Notes: generated by a model from the letters alone, not told the origin. A DNA stretch of 64,000 bases from Puniceibacterium sp. IMCC21224 (GCF_001038505.1 NZ_LDPY01000001.1:1426001-1490000); one strand, 5' to 3'; positions 28,035 to 36,454 are shown, counted from the stretch's first letter. A program made the numbers and translations.

Positions 28035-30029
28035 ATGAGTGATCCGATCATTTATTCCGTTCGCGAAGGTGTGGCCTTTGTCGCGGTATCGCATCCGCCG
28101 GTGAACGCGCTGAGCCTTGCTGTCCGCAAGGGTCTGATCGCGGCGCTGGCGCGGGCCGAGGCGGATGAGACTGTTTATGAGATCGTTCTGATCGGGCAGG
28201 GGAAAACCTTTCCTGCCGGGGCGGACATTGCTGAATTTGATCTGCCGTTAAAGGAACCGTTGCTGCCAGAGGTCTGCGACCGGATCGAGGATTGCACCAA
28301 GCCGGTTGTGGCCGCGCTGCATGGCACGGCGCTGGGCGGTGGGTTTGAAATCGCGCTGGCAGCCCATTACCGCATCGCTCATGACAGTGCACGCGTTGGA
28401 CTGCCCGAGGTGCGTTTAGGATTGCTTCCCGGCGCTGGCGGCACCCAGCGCGCGCCGCGACTGGGCGGGGCCAGGGTTGCGCTCGACATGATGCTGAGCG
28501 GGCAGGCCTATCCGGTGAACAGCCCGCCGGCGCAGGTGTTTCTGGATGCGATGACCGATGGTGACCTGGCCAAGGCGGCGCAGGCCTTTTGTCTGAAGCT
28601 ACGCGAGGCAGGCAAGGGGCCGCGCCGGACACGGGACCGGCGCCGTGGTTTTGTTGACCCTGCCGCCTACCAGGCCGAAATCGAGGCCCGGCGCAAAAGT
28701 GTCGCCGCGCGGCCGGAGCTGGCCCCCCAAGAGATCGTCACCGCCGTCGAGGCCGCGCTGCTGTTGCCGTTCGAGGCCGGAATGGCACTGGAATGGGATT
28801 TGTTTTCGGATTGTCTGGACTCGGATCAATCGGCGGCCCTGCGTCACGCGTTCTTTGCCGAACGGCGCGCGAGAAAATTTCCGCTGGAGCCAGGGCAAGT
28901 CGTGCCTGAGATCGCCGCAATCGCCGTTTTGGGCGGCGGGCCGTTGGCACTTCACATCGTGCTGACGGCGCTGACCGCCGGTCTTGTGGTGCGATGGGGG
29001 ACACGTGATCCGCAGATCCTGCAGGCCGGTGTGTCGCAGCTAGGCGCGCTGTTCAATCAGGCGGAAGCAGCTGGTGGGCTGACGCGCGAACAGGCGCGCG
29101 CACATCTGGCGCGGCTGACGACCGGCGAAAGTGCCGAAATGGCGCGCGGCACGGACATGATCCTGCATGCCGCACGCGGGCAGGGCAATGTTCCCGCGCC
29201 TGACGATGTGGTGCGCGCCGTCGCCATGCCCGGTCGGGTCGAAGAGCTGGGCCTGCGCTTTGCACATCCGGTCCATACCGCCCGGCTGGTCGAGGTGGTC
29301 GCGGGTCCGCTTGTGACCTCGAAACAGCTGGCGGCAGGTCTAGCGCTGGTGCGGCGTCTGAGTAAAGTGGCGGTGCGGGTTGTGTCGGAGGGCGACAGCA
29401 TTGCCGGACGGATGACGGCGGCGCTGCACCGCGCGGCAGATGCATTGGTGGACGCGGGGCAGAGCCCCTATGCGGTGGATGCGGCACTGCGGGACTGGGG
29501 TTGGAACCACCCGCCGTTCGAGTTGCGCGACGCGCATGGCATGGACGAACTGGCACAGGCATCACGGGCAGAAGGTGCGCGAAACTGGTCAAAGTTCTGC
29601 GTCGAGAACGGGCGTAGCGGGCAGGCCAGCGGGGCGGGGGTTTACCTTTATCCTGCGGACGGGGGCGCGCCGGAACCTGATCCCGAAATGGAGCGCCTGC
29701 TTGCCGGTCAACGCCCGACACTGGCCCCAATGCCGCCAGCGCGTCTGGTCGATCTGTTGCTAGGCGCGCTGGTCAATGAGGGCGCGCGATTGCTGACCGA
29801 AGGCTGGGTGACGCGCCCGTCGGATATCGATATCGCGATGATGCTTGGGCTTGAGTTTCCGCGCTGGCGCGGCGGGCCAATGAAAGCGGCGGATTTGACG
29901 GGGCTTTTGCGGCTCAGTCAGGCACTGTCGCGGTTTGATCACGCGGATCGTGCGTTCTGGGACCCGCATCCATTGTTTGGTGAGCTGATCAAAAATGGCC
30001 GCAGGTTCGAGGCACTGAATCGCGTGTGA
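28035..30029 (+). CDS. FadJ/FadB-like beta-oxidation protein with degraded dehydrogenase half
   Basis: A 664-residue two-part protein. Residues 1-190 form an enoyl-CoA hydratase domain with both catalytic glutamates in place (GGGFEIALA and GLPEVRLGLLPGAGGTQR). Residues about 290-650 align with the 3-hydroxyacyl-CoA dehydrogenase domain. Its NAD-binding loop, however, reads AVLGGGPLALHIV instead of GxGxxG, and the catalytic-histidine segment, normally GLHFFNP, reads GLRFAHP, so the usual histidine is an arginine. Hydratase activity is likely; dehydrogenase activity is doubtful. Monocistronic, about 185 bases after the previous gene. Confidence 0.85.
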   Translation: MSDPIIYSVREGVAFVAVSHPPVNALSLAVRKGLIAALARAEADETVYEIVLIGQGKTFPAGADIAEFDLPLKEPLLPEVCDRIEDCTKPVVAALHGTALGGGFEIALAAHYRIAHDSARVGLPEVRLGLLPGAGGTQRAPRLGGARVALDMMLSGQAYPVNSPPAQVFLDAMTDGDLAKAAQAFCLKLREAGKGPRRTRDRRRGFVDPAAYQAEIEARRKSVAARPELAPQEIVTAVEAALLLPFEAGMALEWDLFSDCLDSDQSAALRHAFFAERRARKFPLEPGQVVPEIAAIAVLGGGPLALHIVLTALTAGLVVRWGTRDPQILQAGVSQLGALFNQAEAAGGLTREQARAHLARLTTGESAEMARGTDMILHAARGQGNVPAPDDVVRAVAMPGRVEELGLRFAHPVHTARLVEVVAGPLVTSKQLAAGLALVRRLSKVAVRVVSEGDSIAGRMTAALHRAADALVDAGQSPYAVDAALRDWGWNHPPFELRDAHGMDELAQASRAEGARNWSKFCVENGRSGQASGAGVYLYPADGGAPEPDPEMERLLAGQRPTLAPMPPARLVDLLLGALVNEGARLLTEGWVTRPSDIDIAMMLGLEFPRWRGGPMKAADLTGLLRLSQALSRFDHADRAFWDPHPLFGELIKNGRRFEALNRV

Positions 30030-30036
30030 CGCGGGC

Positions 30037-30252
30037 CTAGCCCAGAAAAATACCAACGATCACCAGCATCAGGCCGATCACCGACACAAACAGCGATCCC
30101 AGATTGAGCGGCATCACCTTTTGGACGGCAGCGCGCAGTTCATCGTCGGACAACCCTGCTTTGCGGGCGCGGGCAACACGGATGATGCACCACATCAGCC
30201 CGACAAGCCCCGCGACCGAAATTGCTGCTCCGCTCCAGATCAGACTATCCAT
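30037..30252 (-). CDS. Small two-helix membrane protein
   Basis: A 71-residue protein with helices at about residues 5-25 and 50-70 and a charged cytoplasmic loop between them (VARARKAGLSDDELRAAVQK). No known domain. It begins divergently from gapR (120-base gap) and converges on the fatty-acid gene with seven bases between stops. The compact helix-loop-helix form and good coding signature make it a probable real gene of unknown function. Confidence 0.7.
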   Translation of the reverse strand: MDSLIWSGAAISVAGLVGLMWCIIRVARARKAGLSDDELRAAVQKVMPLNLGSLFVSVIGLMLVIVGIFLG

Positions 30253-30372
30253 GTATCACCTTTTCCAAAGATCCGACCGACGCGCGGTAATTCATTCGCT
30301 GCCCTGCTGCAACCCCTTGATGGAGCGCGGGCAGAGCGCTAGGAAAAGGCAAACCCTGAGGAGAGACAGAGC

Positions 30373-30633
30373 ATGGACGACCAGCAGGCCGCCGACACCT
30401 ACCGCGTCACAGCAGACGAATTGCGCCAATTTATCGAGCGTATTGAACGGCTTGACCAAGAAAAGAAAGACATCGCCGAGCAGCAGAAAGAAGTGATGGC
30501 TGAGGCGAAAGGCCGTGGCTACGACACCAAGATCCTGCGCAAGGTGATCGCGCTGCGCAAGCGCGAGCCCGATGATATTGCCGAAGAAGAAGCAGTGCTC
30601 GAGATGTACAAGGAAGCGCTCGGGATGTCATAA
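30373..30633 (+). CDS. gapR: GapR-family nucleoid-associated protein (DUF2312)
   Basis: An 86-residue coiled-coil protein of the GapR family, which binds AT-rich and overtwisted DNA ahead of replication forks in Caulobacter and assists topoisomerases. The family core is clear: LRQFIERIERLDQEKKDIAE, then EVMAEAKGRGYDTKILRKVI and RKREPDDIAEEEAVLEMYKEAL. GAGGAGAGACAG lies just upstream of the ATG. It probably clamps DNA as a tetramer. An IS-rich segment begins about 40 bases after its stop. Confidence 0.93.
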   Translation: MDDQQAADTYRVTADELRQFIERIERLDQEKKDIAEQQKEVMAEAKGRGYDTKILRKVIALRKREPDDIAEEEAVLEMYKEALGMS

Positions 30634-30748
30634 TGTGAACATAAGCGTTTGATATTGTTTAATTAAATACTGGGTGTTGCGCATGAACTCTGTTGGGAAA
30701 ATCGGGTTTTGGATTTTCCCGGTGAATCCAGCGTGATAGCTGTGGGAC

Positions 30749-30844
30749 ATGAGCAGACCATCACCCCCGTCCTACAAGATCAAGAACTGGCGGGCCTACA
30801 ACGAAGCGCTCAAGCGCCGGGGCTCGCTGACGATCCACTGGTAA
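30749..30844 (+). pseudogene. N-terminal stub of an IS5-family transposase
   Basis: An ATG at 30749 opens MSRPSPPSYKIKNWRAYNEA and continues to SLTIH before the sequence runs into the end of the next insertion element and stops. This is the usual N-terminus of IS5-family DDE transposases. The rest of the gene is not found on the other side of the insertion, so it was cut off and deleted. The region 30672-30748, with GTGTTGCGCATGAACTCTG, is probably the left part of that older element; its exact end is uncertain. Confidence 0.7.
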
Positions 30845-30909
30845 TCCCCCCCGAAAGTAAGGGGCTGCGGAAGTAGAATTTTCTCGGCAAGATGCATGAG
30901 GAGATTCAG

Positions 30910-31173
30910 ATGAAGATGACGAGATACAGTGAGCCGCAGATCCTTGCGATCCTGCGCCAGGCCGAAGGCGGTGTTCCGGTGGCCGAGCTTTGCCGCGAAC
31001 ATGGTATGAGCACAGCGTCCTTTTACAAATGGCGGGCGAAGTATGGCGGGATGGATGCTTCAATGATCGCGCAGACCAAGGCGCTTGAAGACGAGAACCG
31101 ACGCCTGAAGAAGATGTTCGCAGAGTTGAGCATGCAGAACGAGTTGCTGAAGGAAGCCCTTGGAAAAAAGTGA
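30910..31173 (+). CDS. IS element A transposase OrfA (helix-turn-helix part)
   Basis: An 87-residue IS3-family OrfA. A helix-turn-helix that binds the element ends ([20 protein letters not shown] then [10 protein letters not shown]) is followed by a leucine-zipper-like region ([20 protein letters not shown]). The ATG at 30910 follows GAGGAG; an in-frame ATG six codons earlier is less well placed. The gene ends in the slippery run A AAA AAG TGA, so a -1 shift fuses it to OrfB. Confidence 0.9.
   Translation: MKMTRYSEPQILAILRQAEGGVPVAELCREHGMSTASFYKWRAKYGGMDASMIAQTKALEDENRRLKKMFAELSMQNELLKEALGKK
31164..31170 (+). other. Slippery heptamer for -1 frameshifting in IS element A
   Basis: The sequence A AAA AAG at 31164-31170 lies in the OrfA frame immediately before its stop TGA. 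A -1 slip continues into the OrfB frame from the GTG at 31170. This is the standard way IS3 elements make the OrfAB transposase. Confidence 0.7.
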
Positions 31174-31997
31174 CTGGGCCATCTCAGCGACGAGAGATGG
31201 CCGCAACGGCGGTAGAGCGACGCGGGGTCAGTGTCGCCGTGGCGTGCCGCACCTTTGGGGTTAGCGAGACCTGCTATCGCTACAGCCCGCTTCTGAGCGA
31301 TGAGAACGAACAGATTGCCGATTTGCTTGTCGGGCTGACGGATACGAGGAAGACTTGGGGCTTCGGACTTTGCTATCTGCACCTGCGCAACGTCAAAGGT
31401 CATCCGTGGAACCATAAGCGGGTCTATCGCATCTATTGCGCGCTGGAACTGAACCTGCGGATTAAGCCCCGCAAACGGCTAAAGCGGGATAAACCCGACG
31501 CGCTGGCGGTACCCGAGGCCCCCAACATGACCTGGTCGATGGACTTTATGGCCGACAGGCTGAGCGACGGTCGTCAGTTTCGACTGCTGAACGTGCTGGA
31601 CGACTTCAACCGCGAAGGGCTTGGCATTGAGGTCGACTTTTCATTGCCTGCTGAACGCGTGATCCGGAGCCTCGATCGCATCATCGAATGGCGTGGCAAG
31701 CCCGGCACGATCCGGGTCGATAATGGCCCTGAATACATCAGCATCAAGCTGCTGGAATGGGCTGAGAAACAAGGTGTTACCCTCCAGCACATCCAACCAG
31801 GACAGCCCCAGCAGAACGCCTACATCGAACGTTACAACCGCACCGTCAGGAATGAATGGCTGGACCAACACATCATCGAAAACATCGAGGAGGCCCAAGA
31901 CTTCGCCACGCAATGGCTCTGGACTTACAACAACGACCGCCCGAACATGGGCATCGGCGGCATCACACCCGCACAGAAACTGAAAATGGCCGCGTAA
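31170..31997 (+). CDS. IS element A transposase OrfB (DDE integrase domain)
   Basis: A 275-residue retroviral-integrase-like catalytic domain with the DDE residues in [21 protein letters not shown] and [16 protein letters not shown]. It is apparently intact. It begins at a GTG that overlaps the OrfA stop, so independent initiation is possible, but the active form is probably the OrfAB frameshift product. The C-terminus ends a few bases before the right inverted repeat. Confidence 0.9.
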   Translation: MTGPSQRREMAATAVERRGVSVAVACRTFGVSETCYRYSPLLSDENEQIADLLVGLTDTRKTWGFGLCYLHLRNVKGHPWNHKRVYRIYCALELNLRIKPRKRLKRDKPDALAVPEAPNMTWSMDFMADRLSDGRQFRLLNVLDDFNREGLGIEVDFSLPAERVIRSLDRIIEWRGKPGTIRVDNGPEYISIKLLEWAEKQGVTLQHIQPGQPQQNAYIERYNRTVRNEWLDQHIIENIEEAQDFATQWLWTYNNDRPNMGIGGITPAQKLKMAA

Positions 31998-32133
31998 GTT
32001 CTACGGCTGCACCCCATTAAAAATGGGGGGATTACCCACTGACCGGCAGTGCATTGCGCAGCAATGTCACTGGACTTGTCGCGATTTAGTTCCGGTCTCT
32101 TTCGAGCGATATTCGCAATGAAGGAGACACAAA

Positions 32134-32409
32134 TTGGCACCAAGATACAGCGACGAGTTCAGACGTGATGCGGTTCGCATTGCAACAAGCAGTGGACTGA
32201 CGCGACCTCAGATTGCGTCTGATTTAGGGGTTGGTGTTTCGACACTGAACAAGTGGGTTCAACACCATCAGAATGATGACCTGATGTCCGGCCCGCATGA
32301 GGATGTGGAGAAGGAGAACGCCCGCCTTCGCAAAGAGAACCGGCTACTCCGCGAGGAGAGGGAAGTGTTAAAGAAGGCGACGATCTTCTTCGCAGGCCAA
32401 AAGGCGTGA
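32134..32409 (+). CDS. IS element B transposase OrfA
   Basis: A 91-residue IS3-family OrfA with a helix-turn-helix (FRRDAVRIATSSGLTRPQIA, then GVSTLNKWVQ) and a coiled coil (VEKENARLRKENRLLREERE). It overlaps orfB by four bases; a CAAAAGG near the end may allow a -1 shift, though it is weaker than the signal in element A. Belongs to the group whose OrfB ends in SPLAFERRAA. Confidence 0.88.
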   Translation: MAPRYSDEFRRDAVRIATSSGLTRPQIASDLGVGVSTLNKWVQHHQNDDLMSGPHEDVEKENARLRKENRLLREEREVLKKATIFFAGQKA

Positions 32410-33263
32410 GGTTTGCCTTTATCGACACCTGGAAGAAGATCTGGCCCATTGAGTTTCTATGCCGCGTTTTGCGGGTAACTTCCCGTGGGTTTCGCGCCTG
32501 GAAGATCCGCCCTATCAGCCGAAGCCAGCGAGATGACATGGTGCTGTTGGCCCATATCAGAGAACAACACCGCCTTAGCCTGCAAAGCTACGGCCGACCT
32601 CGCATGACGGAGGAACTGCGCGATCTCGGTCTTGTTGTCGGGCACCGCCGGGTAGGCCGGTTGATGCGTGAGAACGCGATCAAGGTTATTCGAACCCGTA
32701 AACATAAAGTCACGACTAACAGCAATCACGCCTTCAATGTCGCCCCCAACTTTCTTGATCAGGACTTCTCTGCTGATGGCCCAAACCAAAAATGGGCAGG
32801 GGACATTTCCTACATCTGGACGAGCGAGGGATGGCTGTATTTGGCCGTGATCATCGATCTTTACTCCCGCCGGGTCATTGGCTGGGCGGTCAGTAACCGG
32901 ATGAAGCGGGACCTGGCCATCAAGGCATTAGACATGGCAGTAGGGCTGCGAAAGCCACCCAAAGGCTGTATCCATCATACGGATCGTGGCTCTCAATACT
33001 GTTCAGGTGACTATCAGAAAAGTCTGAAGCAGCATGGATTTCTGGTCTCAATGAGCGGCAAGGGAAATTGTTATGACAATTCCATGGTCGAGACCTTCTT
33101 CAAATCTCTGAAAGCCGAACTGATCTGGCGTCAGAAATGGGCGACCCGCAGACAAGCAGAAGGAGCAATATTCCAATACATCAATGGGTTCTACAACCCG
33201 CGAAGACGGCATTCATCCCTTGGCGGGAAAAGTCCCTTGGCTTTCGAGAGACGGGCTGCCTAA
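32406..33263 (+). CDS. IS element B transposase OrfB (DDE integrase domain)
   Basis: A 285-residue catalytic protein with an HTH_21-like region (YGRPRMTEELRDLGLVVGHR) and the DDE triad in WAGDISYIW, HHTDRGSQYCS and FFKSLKAELIW. It ends SSLGGKSPLAFERRAA, typical of the IS51-like group of IS3. No internal stop is seen. The frame begins at a GTG overlapping the OrfA stop, so the natural product is probably a frameshifted OrfAB. Confidence 0.9.
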   Translation: MRFAFIDTWKKIWPIEFLCRVLRVTSRGFRAWKIRPISRSQRDDMVLLAHIREQHRLSLQSYGRPRMTEELRDLGLVVGHRRVGRLMRENAIKVIRTRKHKVTTNSNHAFNVAPNFLDQDFSADGPNQKWAGDISYIWTSEGWLYLAVIIDLYSRRVIGWAVSNRMKRDLAIKALDMAVGLRKPPKGCIHHTDRGSQYCSGDYQKSLKQHGFLVSMSGKGNCYDNSMVETFFKSLKAELIWRQKWATRRQAEGAIFQYINGFYNPRRRHSSLGGKSPLAFERRAA

Positions 33264-33273
33264 CATGAGCTGA

Positions 33274-33462
33274 GAGACCGGAACTTTTGCGTGGCAAGTC
33301 CAGACCGGTCTGGACACCGGCGATTCCGATCCTCAACTGTCTATCGCGGGCAGCGCCGGAGGGTCTACTGTCAGCTACCTCGAATTTTCGGTCTTTTGGG
33401 AAGGGGTCGCTGCTGAGACGTTGTCGGATAGCAGCGATTTTCAGTACGACATTGTGTCCTGA
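33274..33462 (+). pseudogene. C-terminal stub of an unidentified protein next to the IS nest
   Basis: One frame is open from the IS end to TGA at 33460-33462. It reads like real protein: residues GLDTGDSDPQLSIAGSAGG, then STVSYLEFSVFWEGVAAE and SDFQYDIVS. The composition (Asp, Ser, Gly, aromatic strands) suggests a beta-rich secreted or surface domain, but I do not recognise the family. The upstream part is not seen on the left of the insertion nest, so it was probably lost by an IS-driven deletion. Confidence 0.45.
33298..33315. repeat. 18-bp perfect palindrome across the right end of IS element B
   Basis: GTCCAGACCGGTCTGGAC is fully self-complementary. Its left third belongs to the element's terminal repeat and the rest to the host flank, so it arose at, or attracted, the insertion. 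Confidence 0.6.
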
Positions 33463-33554
33463 ACCGCCCCTTGGGTTCGAAGGTCTTGCGCGGCGGACTT
33501 GGCCTGCCTGACACGGCGACAAGAGTTCAGTGTGTTCCCGCAAAAGCGGGCGCA

Positions 33555-34628
33555 TCAGTCTGTCCCGTCCTCATCATCCTCGGGCGAAAGGAATGTGATC
33601 TCTCCCGATGTGACCATGTCGCGGATGGCGCGGATCACAATGGTCACGGCCTCTTCGCCGACCTTTTGTTTCACCTTGCCTTTGGCATCAGCATCCTCGC
33701 GCAGGCTGGCAGACATGCGCTTGGACATATTTTCACACAAGAAGTCGACGGCTCTCAGATCTTCCTCGCTTGATGCAAAGGCGAACACGGTTGTCAGGGT
33801 CGCGGCATCGACGTCACGGGTGATTTTGGGCACGTCGTTGGGGTTCAGGCGGTCGGGAATGTTGGCAAAGGTAAAAATAGCACGGCGCACCGCCTCTGCA
33901 AAGGTGCTGTCTTCTTCGTCCAGCCCACTCAGCACGTCGTCGCGGGTTCTGGAGGCCGAAAAATTCAGGATTGCGCCAACGCGATCAGACGGGGTGATGC
34001 CAAACGCTTTGGGCGGTTCGGCATCTAGCTGGCTGGCAAGGCTGAGGCCGATGCGGTCCACCGCTTCGGGGGTTACGCCAGCGGTCATCGACACGGCATA
34101 CGTGATCCGACGGGCGCGGGTACCGGGCAACCGGCCCAAGAGCGTCGCGGCCTTGTTCACGTCGATTTTGGACAGCAGAACGGCGGCGATTTCGGTGCTT
34201 TCGGTCAGGACAATCTGTTGCAGCCGCTCAACACTCAGCGCGGCGATGCGGGCCCATGGATCACCGGCCTGGCGCACTCCAGCCTCTTTGCGCAGGCGAC
34301 GCGCGGTCTGAGGGCTGATCCTGCCATCCAGCGCCGACAGTGCGCCGGCGATATCCCCCGGGAACGACATGCCGATCTGATCAAGCTCATCCGCAAATTC
34401 CCCAACCACGCTGTTCAGCGTGTCCCGGTCAACATACCGCATCGCGCCCAACTGCTGTGTGAGCTGCGATTGCAGATCCTCGGGCAGCGCCGAGAGCGGG
34501 ACATCCGCCCCCTCGTTCAGGATGAATTGCACAATAATCGCGGCCTTGGCCCGGCGGGTCAATACCGTAGGATTTGCCGCGCCACGGGACGGCCCAGGCA
34601 AGGCAGCCAGAGAGGTCAGATTGCTCAT
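33555..34628 (-). CDS. fliG: Flagellar motor switch protein FliG
   Basis: A 357-residue C-ring protein that couples the MotA stator to rotation. The C-terminal domain carries the charged torque helix region DVPKITRDVDAATL and the tail MSKRMSASLREDADAKGKVK followed by EEAVTIVIRAIRDMVTSGEI, all FliG-like. The middle domain has LPGTRARRITYAVS. The start is the ATG at 34628 with GGAG upstream; the frame extends nine codons further. It stands outside any flagellar gene cluster in this window, next to the IS nest and purB. Confidence 0.9.
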   Translation of the reverse strand: MSNLTSLAALPGPSRGAANPTVLTRRAKAAIIVQFILNEGADVPLSALPEDLQSQLTQQLGAMRYVDRDTLNSVVGEFADELDQIGMSFPGDIAGALSALDGRISPQTARRLRKEAGVRQAGDPWARIAALSVERLQQIVLTESTEIAAVLLSKIDVNKAATLLGRLPGTRARRITYAVSMTAGVTPEAVDRIGLSLASQLDAEPPKAFGITPSDRVGAILNFSASRTRDDVLSGLDEEDSTFAEAVRRAIFTFANIPDRLNPNDVPKITRDVDAATLTTVFAFASSEEDLRAVDFLCENMSKRMSASLREDADAKGKVKQKVGEEAVTIVIRAIRDMVTSGEITFLSPEDDEDGTD

Positions 34629-34809
34629 GTCACGCACTCCGTTACAGTCTGGCAACGGATAGCGCGGCAGGGTTAAGAAAGGCTGAGACTATTCCCTAAA
34701 AACCGAGGAGATCTGACATTTCGCGGCGCTCAAATTTGTACTCTGCCATCCAGACCCCGTGATATCTGCGGTATCGGGTCAGGACGTCCATTCGTTCCGC
34801 GAAAGCGGA

Positions 34810-34965
34810 TCAGCCAGATACAACCTTGCAACTGTTTGAGGCGCTGTCGTAGCTCATCCCATCGCTGCACGACATGGCCTGCCGTTCATGCCCGGAACAA
34901 CTGGCGGACACCAGTGTCGGGGCAACCGCCAGAACGATGGCGGTGAATAGGGCCTTGATCTGCAT
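34810..34965 (-). CDS. 51-residue secreted cysteine-rich peptide
   Basis: A short gene: ATG at 34965 preceded by AGGAGGG at ideal spacing, stop TGA at 34810. The product has a clear signal peptide (MQIKALFTAIVLAVAPTLVS, cleaved at ASA-S). A mature part of about 30 residues has three cysteines (SCSGHERQAMSCSD and SNSCKVV). The pattern CxxHExQAMSCxxG with a later cysteine resembles a tiny chitin-binding-like fold. Function unknown. Beside purB and on the same strand. Confidence 0.75.
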   Translation of the reverse strand: MQIKALFTAIVLAVAPTLVSASCSGHERQAMSCSDGMSYDSASNSCKVVSG

Positions 34966-35146
34966 ATTGTACCCTCCTGTTAGACTCGCCTCAGGATACC
35001 ACAGGTTAACGTAGGGTCAAAATGCAGCTTGAGGCACAATTTCAAAAGGTTGCTGGATTTCACGTAAAGGTGTGCGACAATTGTGGGCCGCAATTCCCAC
35101 GGCGCGTCGCAGCGGACACGCCGTAGTGTTTCTGCCAATTTGATCG

Positions 35147-36454
35147 TTAGTCGCTGTCAAAGACCCGCGCAAAGATCGTGTCGACATGTTTGGTGTGATA
35201 GCCGAGGTCGAATTTATCTTCGATCTCGGCCGGGCTCAGCGCTGCGGTCACTTCGGGGTCGGCCAGCAGCTCGGTTTTGAAATCCGCGCCCTGTTCCCAG
35301 ACTTTCATCGCATTTCGCTGCACCAGTCGGTAGCTATCTTCGCGGCTAACACCGGCCTGCGTCAAAGCCAGCAAAACCCGCTGCGACATTACAAGGCCGC
35401 GGAATTTGTTCATGTTGGCCAGCATGTTGTCGGGATAAATCACCAGCTTGTCGATCACGTTTGTCAGCCGCGCCAGCGCGAAATCCAGCGTGATTGTGGT
35501 GTCAGGGCCGATGTTGCGTTCGACCGAGGAGTGCGAGATGTCGCGTTCGTGCCAGAGCGCGACGTTTTCCATCGCCGGAACCACCGCCATGCGCACCAAA
35601 CGGGCGAGGCCAGTCAGGTTTTCGGTCAGCACCGGGTTACGTTTGTGCGGCATCGCGGACGATCCCTTTTGGCCGGCGGAAAAGAACTCCTCGGCCTCAA
35701 GGACTTCGGTGCGCTGCATGTGGCGGATCTCGATCGAGATATTTTCAATTGACGATCCGATCACGCCAAGCGTGGCAAAAAACGCCGCATGACGGTCGCG
35801 CGGGATGACCTGCGTGCTGATCGGCTCGGGCGTCAGGCCAAGCTGGGCGCAGACATGCTCTTCGACAGCAGGGTCGATATTGGCGAAGGTGCCGACAGCG
35901 CCAGAAATGGCGCCGGTGGCGATTTCGGCGCGGGCCACTTTCATTCGGGTCAGGTTGCGGTCCATTTCGGCATAGAACCGGGCAAAGGTCAGACCCATGG
36001 TTGTCGGCTCGGCGTGGATGCCATGGCTGCGACCGATACGGACAGTATCCTTGTGCTCAAACGCGCGGCGCTTGAGCGCGGCGAGCAGCCCTTCGATATC
36101 CGCAATCAGAATGTCGCTGGCGCGCACAAGCTGGATGTTGAACGTGGTGTCGAGCACGTCGGACGAGGTCATTCCCTGATGGACGAACCGTGCCACATCA
36201 TTGCCGATGATTTCCGCCAGATGGGTGAGAAATGCGATGACGTCATGTTTGGTCACCGCCTCGATTTCATCAATCCGGGCGACGTCGAATTCGGTCTCCT
36301 TGGCTTTCCAGACCGCTTCGGCATTGGCCTTGGGGATGACACCCAGATCGGCCTGCGCGTCGCAGGCGTGGGCCTCGATCTCGTACCAGATACGGAACTT
36401 GGTGGCGGGTTCCCAAAGGGCGACCATCTCGGGGCGGGAATAGCGGGGGATCAT
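35147..36454 (-). CDS. purB: Adenylosuccinate lyase
   Basis: Cleaves adenylosuccinate to AMP and SAICAR to AICAR, releasing fumarate, in purine synthesis. The 435-residue protein has the fumarase/aspartase superfamily signature GSSAMPHKRNPV, the upstream SSDVLDTTFNIQL and GRSHGIHAEPTT stretches, and the expected length. The N-terminus MIPRYSRPEMVALW is the family start. It is followed on the same strand by the small secreted peptide gene 182 bases downstream. Confidence 0.97.
   Translation of the reverse strand: MIPRYSRPEMVALWEPATKFRIWYEIEAHACDAQADLGVIPKANAEAVWKAKETEFDVARIDEIEAVTKHDVIAFLTHLAEIIGNDVARFVHQGMTSSDVLDTTFNIQLVRASDILIADIEGLLAALKRRAFEHKDTVRIGRSHGIHAEPTTMGLTFARFYAEMDRNLTRMKVARAEIATGAISGAVGTFANIDPAVEEHVCAQLGLTPEPISTQVIPRDRHAAFFATLGVIGSSIENISIEIRHMQRTEVLEAEEFFSAGQKGSSAMPHKRNPVLTENLTGLARLVRMAVVPAMENVALWHERDISHSSVERNIGPDTTITLDFALARLTNVIDKLVIYPDNMLANMNKFRGLVMSQRVLLALTQAGVSREDSYRLVQRNAMKVWEQGADFKTELLADPEVTAALSPAEIEDKFDLGYHTKHVDTIFARVFDSD

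Larger units (their letters stand above)
30840..32036 (+). mobile_element. IS3-family insertion sequence A (complete, with 4-bp target duplication)
   Basis: A 1197-bp element bounded by a 12-bp perfect inverted repeat (GGTAATCCCCCC at 30840, GGGGGGATTACC ending 32036) with weaker matches inside. The 4 bases CACT flank both ends (30836-30839 and 32037-32040), as expected for target duplication. It carries overlapping orfA and orfB with a frameshift signal. It has inserted into the first part of an IS5-type transposase gene. Confidence 0.88.
32070..33303 (+). mobile_element. IS3-family insertion sequence B
   Basis: About 1.23 kb bounded by inverted repeats: CTGGACTTG at 32070-32078 and CAAGTCCAG at 33295-33303, with a second conserved block GTTCCGGTCTCT / AGAGACCGGAAC inside each end. 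It carries orfA and orfB. The flanking trinucleotides (TCA and ACC) do not match, so one side has probably been rearranged since insertion. Only 29 bases separate it from element A. Confidence 0.82.

Noticed and set aside
32041..32069. Continuation of the broken IS5 transposase after IS element A
   Set aside because: No reading frame of this 29-base spacer continues the IS5 protein; it holds only a small hairpin CATTGC-GCA-GCAATG.
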